From JBCCFW01 sp039029535 (GTDB lineage: Bacteria > Acidobacteriota > JBCCFW01): 16,466 nucleotides of DNA. The position numbers and the translations under genes are program-made. The DNA lies in the NCBI GenBank assembly GCA_039029535.1, contig JBCCFW010000168.1, forward strand, positions 1 to 16,466, written 5' to 3'. Within the stretch, counting starts at the first letter, position 1. The number at the start of each line of letters is the position of its first letter. Positions 1 to 7,500 of the stretch are shown here, one piece after another. The notes under the pieces were generated by a model. It worked only from the letters and a program-made list of their open reading frames with translations. It did no database searches and was not told where the DNA came from.

Positions 1-2325
1 CGAGGGTGGGCGATCGCTGGTGGTCGGCACCGCCTTCAAGACCCCGCTGTCGGTGCTCACTGCCAGCCAGTCTCCATCGGAAGAAAAGGCGCGAAGCCAG
101 GGCGTGGCGTGAGCTGCGCGCCCCAGCTCACGAAGCTGTCGACCGCTCTGTCCATCGAGCAAGCGCTGCATGCGGTCGTCCTGAGCGATGGCGAGCCAAC
201 GCCCAGTGGGGTCGAAGTCGAGAAACCTCGCTGGGCTGGCCTTTGCGGATCGTGAGTTCACCCAGGGAGCGGCCTTGCCCGTCGAGAGGTCGCGGGCCGT
301 CGTCGAGTCGTCGCCCACGCCGGCGACGACTCGATTGGCGCTGCTGCTCGCACAGAACCTGATCCAGTCGTCCGAGTCCTCGAACCAGTGAACGGTCCGT
401 CCACTCGGAAGCTCGACGAGGCGTGTCGGTTCGGTCTTCGAGTGGATCAGCAAGCTGGTGTCGGTCGCAAACAACAGCAAGTGACTGAAGTCCGGCATCT
501 CGAGCTCGAGGATGCGGTCGCCTCCTGGGACGGCATGGACCAGCAGGCCCGGCGGCTCCCGAGACTTGATCACCACCCAGCGTCCGGCGGGCGAGAAGAT
601 GAAGCTCTCGGAGTGCTCCCCGGGAAACGGCGCGAGCTCACGACGACTGTCGGACTCGAGGTGCACGAGCAGGACCTGGTTCGCGCTCCGGAGAAGGCAG
701 TGCTCGCCGTCCGGCGAGAGGGTCAGCAGGGTCTCCCCCGGACGGGCCCGCCACGAGACCCGCTGCTCACCCGTCTGGAGGTCGACATCGAGGAGACTCG
801 TCTTCCCGAGGATTCGCAGGACTGACAGCGAGCCGGTCTCTGCCCGGCGAAAGACTGCCGGGAGAGCGGAGTCCCACTGGATCGGGAAGGGCAGCACCAC
901 GTGAAGCAGGCTCGCATCCAGACGTGAATGAAGGTGGTGCCATTCGAACTCGCGGAGCGGCTCGGGTGCCCGGTCGAGGTGAGCCCGAGCCGACTCGGGA
1001 TCCTCGTCACCGAGGGCTGCCGAAGCGGCTTGGAGCTGAGCGACGTACTGGGAGTAGCGAGCCTCGGCAGCGCTGGCGTTGGCCTCGAGCGCCTTGTTCG
1101 TCGTGACGATCACGGCGGTGACCAGCGTGAGCAGGGTCAGGGCCAAGGCCGCACTGACGGCGCGGTTGCGTCGGATGAAGCGGGCCAGGCGATAGCGGAG
1201 CGTCGGCGGCCGAGCGACGACGGGCTGATGCCTGAGATAGCGCTCCAGGTCATCGAGGAACTCGTCGACCGAGGCGTAGCGACGGTCGCGGTCCTTCTCG
1301 AGAGCCTTGCCGATGATGGCCTCGAGATCTCCCCTCAGCGAACCGTCCAGGCTGCCCAGCCTGTCGGCCTCCGACTCCGTGATCTCGTGGAGGGCGGCGG
1401 GCAGGCCGAGCTCGTCCAGGTCATGGGGGAGACGGCCCGTGAGGAGCTCGAACGCGATGACGCCGATCGAGTAGACGTCGCTGCGCCCGTCGATGAGGTC
1501 GGGTCGCCCCAGCGCTTGCTCGGGGCTCATGTAGGCCAAGGTGCCGATGACGTCGCCGGTGCGCGTGAGGCTGGTTTGACCTTCCCCGATGGCGTCCGCC
1601 GTCCGCGCGATGCCGAAGTCGAGGACTCGGACCTGACCTTGGCGGTCGACCAAGATGTTGTCGGGCTTGAGGTCGCGATGAACGACGCCCTCGTGATGGG
1701 CGTGGGCGACGGCAGAGCAGAGCTGGGTCAAGAGCTCCAGCTTGCCTTCCTTGGTGATGTCCTCCTGGTCTTGGACGTGGAGGGTGATGGGGCGCCCCTC
1801 CACCAGCTCCATCGAGAACCAGGGTGCGCCGTAGCGTGAGTGCGTGTCGTCGATGCCGGCTTCGTGGAGCATCGCGATGCCGGGATGACGCAGGCGACCC
1901 AGCACCTCGGCCTCTCGCTGAAAGCGGCGGCGGGCTTCCGGCGAGGCGAGCCCGTTGCGGAGGACCTTCACGGCGATGCGTCGACGCGGCTCGGCTTGTT
2001 CGGCCTCGTAGACCGCCCCCATGCCGCCCTCGCCGATGAGTCGGACGATGCGGTGTGGACCGACCTGAACGGGTGCGTTGATCTCGGGGGGAGGGGGCTC
2101 GGTGAGGAAGCCGCGCACCCGGTGACCGGGGCTGGTCGCATCGAGGACGGAGTCGGGACCCTCGTCCTCGACGGCGAGGAGGGACACGACCTCCTCGCGC
2201 AGGTCCGCATCGCCCTCGCACTCGGCGTCGAGGACGGCCTCTCGTTCCTGCGGAGACAGGGAACGCAGGCGTCGGAGAAGGTCCTGAGCACGCTGGAAGC
2301 GCTCGATCTCGCTGCGCTCGGCCAA
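1..2325 (-). CDS. Membrane Ser/Thr protein kinase with WD-like C-terminal propeller (3' end cut by window edge)
   Basis: This is a Hanks-type kinase; 775 residues are in the window and no stop is reached before base 1. The glycine loop GEGGMG is at residues 98-103, the ATP lysine is K120 (VKVL), the catalytic loop HRDLKPDN is at 216-223 and DFG is at 236-238. A SPEQALGRPD segment follows. The N-terminal ~90 residues (LRSLSPQERE, DADLREEVVSLLA) match the leader typical of acidobacterial and planctomycete kinases. One membrane segment lies at about 387-408. Beyond it are WD/TolB-like blades (LSPDGEHCLL, FSPAGRWVVI, FDPTGRWLAI, FSSDGDWLAV), which suggests a cytoplasmic kinase joined to a propeller across the membrane. 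The start is TTG: it follows CAGGAG by 6 nt, and an in-frame stop lies 30 nt upstream at 2353-2355. It is divergent from the ECF sigma gene, its likely signalling partner (inference). Substrate is unknown. Confidence 0.93.
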   Translation of the reverse strand, partial: MAERSEIERFQRAQDLLRRLRSLSPQEREAVLDAECEGDADLREEVVSLLAVEDEGPDSVLDATSPGHRVRGFLTEPPPPEINAPVQVGPHRIVRLIGEGGMGAVYEAEQAEPRRRIAVKVLRNGLASPEARRRFQREAEVLGRLRHPGIAMLHEAGIDDTHSRYGAPWFSMELVEGRPITLHVQDQEDITKEGKLELLTQLCSAVAHAHHEGVVHRDLKPDNILVDRQGQVRVLDFGIARTADAIGEGQTSLTRTGDVIGTLAYMSPEQALGRPDLIDGRSDVYSIGVIAFELLTGRLPHDLDELGLPAALHEITESEADRLGSLDGSLRGDLEAIIGKALEKDRDRRYASVDEFLDDLERYLRHQPVVARPPTLRYRLARFIRRNRAVSAALALTLLTLVTAVIVTTNKALEANASAAEARYSQYVAQLQAASAALGDEDPESARAHLDRAPEPLREFEWHHLHSRLDASLLHVVLPFPIQWDSALPAVFRRAETGSLSVLRILGKTSLLDVDLQTGEQRVSWRARPGETLLTLSPDGEHCLLRSANQVLLVHLESDSRRELAPFPGEHSESFIFSPAGRWVVIKSREPPGLLVHAVPGGDRILELEMPDFSHLLLFATDTSLLIHSKTEPTRLVELPSGRTVHWFEDSDDWIRFCASSSANRVVAGVGDDSTTARDLSTGKAAPWVNSRSAKASPARFLDFDPTGRWLAIAQDDRMQRLLDGQSGRQLRELGRAAHATPWLRAFSSDGDWLAVSTDSGVLKAVPTTSDRPPS

Positions 2326-2389
2326 GCCCGACTCCTGCCCCTCCGGAGGGGCTCACTCCGAACCCACCGCCTGAAATGCTACCTTCGAC

Positions 2390-2408
2390 CGGGATCCGGC
2401 GGATCCCG
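2390..2408. promoter_or_regulatory. Perfect 9-bp inverted repeat between kinase and sigma genes
   Basis: The arms CGGGATCCG and CGGATCCCG are separated by a single G at 2399. A direct repeat CGACCGGG (2386-2393 and 2407-2414) overlaps the two arms. The element sits 16 nt before the GTG start of the sigma gene and 65 nt before the kinase start. TA-containing hexamers lie just to its left: TAGCAT on the minus strand (2381-2376) and TACCTT on the plus strand (2380-2385). It could be an operator for a dimeric regulator, or a hairpin in the sigma mRNA leader. Its function is inferred; only the symmetry is seen. Confidence 0.45.
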
Positions 2409-2424
2409 ACCGGGGACAGGCGAA

Positions 2425-2997
2425 GTGACCGACGACCGCGCGAAGAAAGCCGGTGAGGCGACCGCTGCGTTGAAGGCCGCCGTGGCGGGGGACCTGGAGG
2501 CGAGAGATCGCCTGTGGGGCCTGCTGGAAGGCGAGCTCCGCTCCCTGGCCGGCCGTCTCATGAGGTCGGAGAAGACCGGTCACACCCTCCAACCCACGGC
2601 GGTCGTTCACGAGGCCTTCCTGCAGCTCGGCAAGGAGCTGCCCGATCTCAACGACCGACGCCACTTCTTGGCCATTGCGGCCAAGGTGATGCGACGCGTC
2701 CTCGTCCAGCACGCGCGTCGACGCGATGCCGCCAAGCGGGGAGGGGAGTGGGAGCGGGTCCAGCTCGACGACATGCCCGGCGCCGACCTCGGCGTCGGGG
2801 AGATCGACGTGCTCGCGCTCCACCAAGCTCTCGAACGCCTCGCCGAGCTCTCGGAGCGTCAGGCGAGCATCGTCGAGCTGCGCTGGTTCGGGGGGCTCAC
2901 CTTCGACGAGATCGCCGCCCACCACGAGATCAGCCCGACCACGGCCAAGGAAGACTGGGCGGGTGCCCGGACCTGGCTGCGTCGCGAGATGGGCTGA
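2425..2997 (+). CDS. ECF-type RNA polymerase sigma factor (TIGR02999-like)
   Basis: This is a 190-residue sigma factor with the region 2 signature HTLQPTAVVHEAFLQL at 53-68, followed by FLAIAAKVMRRVLVQHARR at 81-99. Region 4 is at about 135-187 with the helix-turn-helix EIAAHHEISPTTAKEDW. This arrangement is characteristic of the TIGR02999 ECF group of Acidobacteriota and Planctomycetota, which often sits next to Ser/Thr kinases. It directs RNA polymerase to a target regulon; the regulon cannot be read here. The start is the GTG at 2425, preceded by ACAGG at short spacing. The open frame continues upstream to 1840, but that part is antisense to the kinase and lacks sigma-family sequence. No anti-sigma factor gene is present, which fits kinase-linked control (inference). 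Confidence 0.93.
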   Translation: MTDDRAKKAGEATAALKAAVAGDLEARDRLWGLLEGELRSLAGRLMRSEKTGHTLQPTAVVHEAFLQLGKELPDLNDRRHFLAIAAKVMRRVLVQHARRRDAAKRGGEWERVQLDDMPGADLGVGEIDVLALHQALERLAELSERQASIVELRWFGGLTFDEIAAHHEISPTTAKEDWAGARTWLRREMG

Positions 2998-3017
2998 CCG
3001 CTTCTCGCGACGAGCGG
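2998..3017. terminator. Candidate hairpin between convergent sigma and aminotransferase genes
   Basis: CCGCT (2998-3002) pairs with AGCGG (3013-3017), with further pairing possible inside. It fills most of the 29-nt gap between two convergent stop codons. There is no T-tract, so it may be only a weak bidirectional terminator or an mRNA 3'-end stabiliser. Confidence 0.35.
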
Positions 3018-3026
3018 CAGGGTCGG

Positions 3027-4205
3027 CTAGCCGACGGTGGCGACGGCCTCGGCCACCTGGCGGAGCGACCCCGGTGCGAGACCGGCGAGGTTGAGTCGAC
3101 CACTGCTCGGGCAGTAGATCGCGTGATCGTCGCGGAGACGGTCGACCTGCTCACGGCTCAAGCCGGAGAGCCAGAACATCCCACGCTGACCGCTGGGAAC
3201 CTCGAGGGTGGCGCCGGCTTCCGACAGCGCGCCGGCCAGGCCATCGCGCATGGCGACGATGCGCTGACGCATCTGCTCGAGCTCGGCACGCCAGTTGGCG
3301 GTGAGCTCGGAGTCCGAAAGCACGGTCCCGACCAGGCGTGCCCCGTGGCAGGGAGGCGTCGAGTAGAACGAGCGGATCGTTCGCTTGAGCTGGGTGCCGA
3401 TCCGGCGGGCGTCGTCGGGAGTGGCGGCCAGCACGTGGAGGGCGCCCACGCGATGACCGTAGAGACCCATGTTCTTCGAGTAGGACTGGGTGACCGCCAG
3501 CTCGACACCCTCGCGGGCGAAGTGCCGGATGGGCCAGGCGTCGTCCTCGACGCTCTCGCCAAAACCCTGGTAGGCGAAGTCGAAGATGGGGAAGAGGTCG
3601 AGCCTCTTCGTGATCTCGCAGAGCTCCAGCCAGGTGTCGCGATCGGGATCGAGACCGACCGGGTTGTGGCAACAGGGCTGGATGATCAGCGCGGTGCGTT
3701 CGGGAAGCTTCGAGATCGCGTCGAGCATGGCTCCGGAGTCGATCGTGTCTCCGCCGCCGTAGGGATAGTGATGAAGCTCGTGCCGCGAGCGCGTGAAGAT
3801 GAGCTCGTGGTTGACCCAGCTCGGAGTGCTCAGGCCGATGCGGGGTGCCATCTCTCGCGCCACCAGCTCGCCGACCAGGCGTAGCCCGCCCGTGCCGCCG
3901 GGGCTCTGGGTGACGAAGGTGCGCTCGGCCAGCTCCTCGGACAGCTCGCCGAAGATGAGGCGATGCGAGCCCTCGATGTAGTCGCGAGGACCCTCGACCG
4001 GGGCGTACTCCATGTCGAGGCCCTGCTCGAGCAGGCGAGCTTCGGCCTTTCTCACGCAATCGAGAACGAAGGGCTCGAGACCATCGGTGCGATAGGCACC
4101 CACCCCGAGGTTCACCTTGTTCGGGCGCTCGTCCTCGAGAAAGGCCACCGTGAGACCCAGGATGGGGTCGGGCGGGACGAGCTCGGTGTCGTTGAAGAAG
4201 CCCAT
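3027..4205 (-). CDS. aspC: Aspartate/aromatic-amino-acid aminotransferase (class I, PLP)
   Basis: This 392-aa PLP enzyme is close in length to E. coli AspC/TyrB. It transfers an amino group between aspartate (or an aromatic amino acid) and 2-oxoglutarate in the cytoplasm. The PLP lysine is K244 in SYSKNMGLYGHRVG. The motif CCHNPVG gives N181, FDFAYQGF gives D209 and Y212, R252 follows in the HRVG motif, and R370 in SGRLNLAGL is the expected carboxylate-binding arginine. PVNLGVGAY-type sequence near residue 31-38 and PSWVNH are also family signatures. One oddity is NPVG where NPTG is usual. The gene is convergent with the sigma gene. A TAGGAT hexamer at 4250-4245 (minus strand) lies 39 nt upstream as a possible -10 element, with no clear -35. 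The Shine-Dalgarno is weak. Whether aspartate or aromatic substrates are preferred cannot be told. Confidence 0.93.
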   Translation of the reverse strand: MGFFNDTELVPPDPILGLTVAFLEDERPNKVNLGVGAYRTDGLEPFVLDCVRKAEARLLEQGLDMEYAPVEGPRDYIEGSHRLIFGELSEELAERTFVTQSPGGTGGLRLVGELVAREMAPRIGLSTPSWVNHELIFTRSRHELHHYPYGGGDTIDSGAMLDAISKLPERTALIIQPCCHNPVGLDPDRDTWLELCEITKRLDLFPIFDFAYQGFGESVEDDAWPIRHFAREGVELAVTQSYSKNMGLYGHRVGALHVLAATPDDARRIGTQLKRTIRSFYSTPPCHGARLVGTVLSDSELTANWRAELEQMRQRIVAMRDGLAGALSEAGATLEVPSGQRGMFWLSGLSREQVDRLRDDHAIYCPSSGRLNLAGLAPGSLRQVAEAVATVG

Positions 4206-4257
4206 GCGTGCGATCCGGTGTCGGGGGACGAGGACGAAGCGGGGATCCTAGCCGAAG

Positions 4258-4284
4258 CCGGTGGCGCTGGGTGATCGGCAGGCT
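4258..4284. repeat. Copy 1 of a 27-nt intergenic repeat
   Basis: This segment matches 8408-8434 at 23 of 27 positions, including an unbroken TGATCGGCAGG. It lies between the 68-aa membrane protein gene and the aminotransferase gene, 52 nt upstream of the aminotransferase start. On the minus strand its core is CCTGCCGATCACCCAG. A shared regulator site is one explanation; an old sequence duplication is another. Confidence 0.5.
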
Positions 4285-4336
4285 GCTCCGTCACCTCGAT
4301 TGGACCGGTCTGCATTGCGCCAGGCTCAGGAGCTGC

Positions 4337-4543
4337 TCAGCGCTCGGTGCTCGGGCTGCCCTCGGAGGGCGGCGGAGTGGCCGCCTCCTCGGCCGCCTGT
4401 ACCTTGCGCCACTGGAGCTGACCCACGCCCCAGAACATCACCGCTGCGATGAGCAGGATGAGGTAGACGACCCAGCGGGGGAGCTGGGTCGTCGAGACGT
4501 CCAAGGGCTTTGGCTCCTCCGCCGTCGAGCCGTCCTGGCTCAT
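4337..4543 (-). CDS. Small single-pass membrane protein, translationally coupled
   Basis: This encodes a 68-residue protein I do not recognise. A hydrophilic N-terminus (1-22) is followed by one strong membrane segment at about 23-43 (RWVVYLILLIAAVMFWGVG), then a short charged and Pro/Ser-rich tail. The positive residues after the segment (QWRK) suggest the tail is cytoplasmic. Its ATG overlaps the TGA of the PNGase-like gene as ATGA (4540-4543), and there is no Shine-Dalgarno of its own, so it is probably made by translational coupling. That places it in an operon with the secreted PNGase-like protein. A role in export or anchoring is possible but unsupported. Codon and residue composition look genuine rather than antisense-derived. 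Confidence 0.7.
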   Translation of the reverse strand: MSQDGSTAEEPKPLDVSTTQLPRWVVYLILLIAAVMFWGVGQLQWRKVQAAEEAATPPPSEGSPSTER

Positions 4544-7500
4544 CGGCAGGGCGCCGCGACGGCGCTGCGAGGCCGCGCTTGGCCGGCGCTGTCGACGCCG
4601 TGCTCATCGGTGTCGGGCAAGACCACGGTGAGGAGGTAGTACTGAAGCGCCGTGGTGTCGGGAAGCGGCGTGACCTCCCGTTGATTCGCACCCACCGGCA
4701 AGTCGCAAGCGATGACCTCGTCGTGGACGTAGGTCCCTCCGCTCCGGAGCGTGGCGAGGTCACCGGCGAAGAGGTCGTGGCCGAGGGCGTTGGCTGCGTC
4801 GGACCAGCGAGCGAGGAGACGATCCTCGGCCGGCAGCGACAGGAACAGCAGCACGTCGCGTGCACCCGGCTCACAGGCGTCGCCCTGACCGTCGGTGTCG
4901 ATGTCTTCCTGACCCGGGTCGGGGGTCACCGGGCAGACGTCGTCGGCGTCGCCCACGCCGTCACCGTCGGTGTCGGGATCGTGCGGGTCGGTGCCCATGA
5001 GGACCTCGTCACCGTCGTCGAGACCGTCGTCGTCGGTGTCGGGGTCGTTGGGGTTGGAACCGGCCGCTTCTTCCTCGGCTCCGGTGAGACCATCGCCGTC
5101 CCCGTCGACGCAGGCGTCGCCCGTGCCGTCGGCATCGACGTCTTGCTGGTGTTCGTTGGCGACCATCGGACAGTTGTCGCAGGCGTCGCCGACCCCGTCG
5201 CCGTCACCGTCTTCCTGCAGGGCGTTGTCGACGTCGACGCAGTTGTCGCAGCGGTCACCCAGCCCGTCGGCGTCGGCGTCCGACTGGTCCCACTGACGGG
5301 TGTCGACGCAGTTGTCGCAGACGTCACCGACGCCGTCACCGTCGACGTCTTCCTGACCGGCGTTGGAGACCATCAGGCAGTTGTCGCAGGCGTTGCCGAT
5401 GAGGTCGCCGTCCTCGTCGAGCTGGTCGGCGTTGCCACGGCTGATGCAGTTGTCGCAGGCGTTCCCGATGCCGTCACGGTCGTTGTCGGCCTGGTCGTCG
5501 AAGACGGGGCAGAGATCGCAGGCGTCGCCGACACCGTCACCGTCGGAGTCGAGCTGATCCTCGTTGTCGGCGCTGGGACAGTTGTCGCAGGCGTCGGGGA
5601 TGGTGTCCGCGTCGGCGTTGGGATCGCCGGCCATGCAGGTGTCGCAGGCATTGCCGATGCCGTCGCCGTCGTCGTCGCGCTGAGTCGGGTCGGCGTCGTC
5701 GGGGCAGTTGTCGCAGAGGTCGCCGTCACCATCGGAGTCACGGTCGGCCTGGTCGGCGTTGACGGCGTCGCGACAGTTGTCGCAGGCGTTGCCGAGCCCG
5801 TCGCCGTCGTTGTCGTTCTGACCGCCGTTGCTGACGTCGACGCAGTTGTCGCAGAGGTCGCCGTCGCCGTCGGAGTCACGGTCGGCCTGGTCGGCGTTGG
5901 CGAGACCGGCGCAGTTGTCGCAGGCCTCACCGGTGCCGTCGGCGTCGTCGTCGGCCTGGTCGTCGTTGGAGACGGTCGGGCAGTTGTCACAGGCGTCGCC
6001 GAGGGCGTCGCCATCGGTGTCGAGCTGCTCGACGTCGACGACCATCGGGCAGGTGTCGCAGGCGTCGCCGATGCCGTCGGCGTCGGCATCGAGCTGGTCG
6101 GGGTCGGAGGTGCCCGGGCAGAGGTCGACGCCGTCGAGGATGCCGTCGCCGTCCAGGTCCGCCAGCTCGCAGGCATCACCGAGGCCGTCGCCGTCCTCGT
6201 CGCCCTGGCCCGGGTTCGCCACGGAGATGCAGTTGTCGCAGGCGTCGCCGAGGCCGTCACCGTCGGTGTCGACCTGAGTGGGGTTGTCCAGGCCACGGCA
6301 GTTGTCGAGCTCGTTGCGGATGAAGTCGCCGTCGTCGTCGCACCAGAAGCAGGCCGGGTTCACCAGGCAGCCCTGGTCCTCGCAGTCGATGGCGCCGTCA
6401 CCGTCGTCGTCGAGACCGTCGTTGCAGTCGATCTCGGCCGTGCTGATGTAGGAGATCGCCCAGGAGTTGTTGTCGATGCGGGCGCCGAAGCCGCCGCCAC
6501 CACCCGGCATGGGCTCGTAGTCTCGACCGTTGAAGAGACCCTGGTAGCTGACGTCGTTCGTGCCGGGGCGCGCGGCCGCGGTGGCGTCGGCCACCCAGAG
6601 GGGAACGTCGAGACCGGCGCACCAGCCTCCGCGGCCGAAGTGCCAGGTGCCGAACTGGTTGGGGACGACGCCCGAGGGGATCTGTTCGAGACAGCCATCG
6701 AAGGTCCCGGCGACCGGGTGCTCCTTCCAGTACTCGGAGCCGTTGAGCGTGAAGAGATGCTGGTGGTTGCAGAACTCGGCGCAGTTCGCGGCGTCGCCGA
6801 AGCCATGGCCCGTGATCAAGGCCGTGAGCTCGACCCGCTCGGCCCAGGCGGGGAGCTCGATGGTCTTCGGCGGCTTGTTCGGGTTGTAGTTCAGGTTGAA
6901 CCCGCCGCCGTTGTAGAGGTACTCCGCGCTCACTGGCCGAACTCCCTTGTCGCGGTTGGTCAGGAGAATGCGGAAGTCCTGGAAGTAGGCCTGCTGCGTG
7001 TAGTAGCGGAGATGGAAGCGACCGCCCTCGGAGACGTGAGCGAGATAGGCGCTCATGTCCGTCACCCAGCGACCGCCGCGTCCGTAGGGGGTGATCCAGC
7101 GACCGAACTCCTGACCGCAGTTGCCCGTGTCGTCGTCGCAGATGTAGAGGTTGGTGAGGTAGTCCCACTCGCAGGACAGCGTGTTCCAGGGATCGGTGCA
7201 GAGCATCTGCAGGTCGAAGAGCATCGTGTCGTAGGTCGCGAGCTCTTCCGCCGGAGGGAACTCGACGTCGATGTAGTTGTTTCCCTGCAGGCGATCACCG
7301 GTCCAGACGGGGATCTCGAGGAAGGCCTCGGCTTCGAGCAGGCGATCTCGCTCCTTCTCGTAGTTGTAGTAGAGAGGGTGATGCGCGAGGAAGGAGAGCT
7401 GGGGATCGGTCGGACCACCCACTCGCCAGAGCAAGCCGGTCTGCCGCACGCGTTGTCGAGGGTCGATGGCCCAGGCGCGCACTGCGCGCTCGACCAGCAT

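Noticed and set aside
928..1839. A 303-codon plus-strand frame
   Set aside because: It is antisense to the kinase domain and membrane segment and shows no recognisable protein features.
1421..2356. A 311-codon minus-strand frame starting at a GTG near 2356
   Set aside because: It is Arg/Pro/Gly-rich and one base out of phase with the true kinase frame, which carries all kinase motifs.
4873..6306. CRISPR-like regular repetition
   Set aside because: The 69-bp period is a codon-level TSP3 repeat with degenerate units. There are no invariant repeats with unique spacers and no cas genes.
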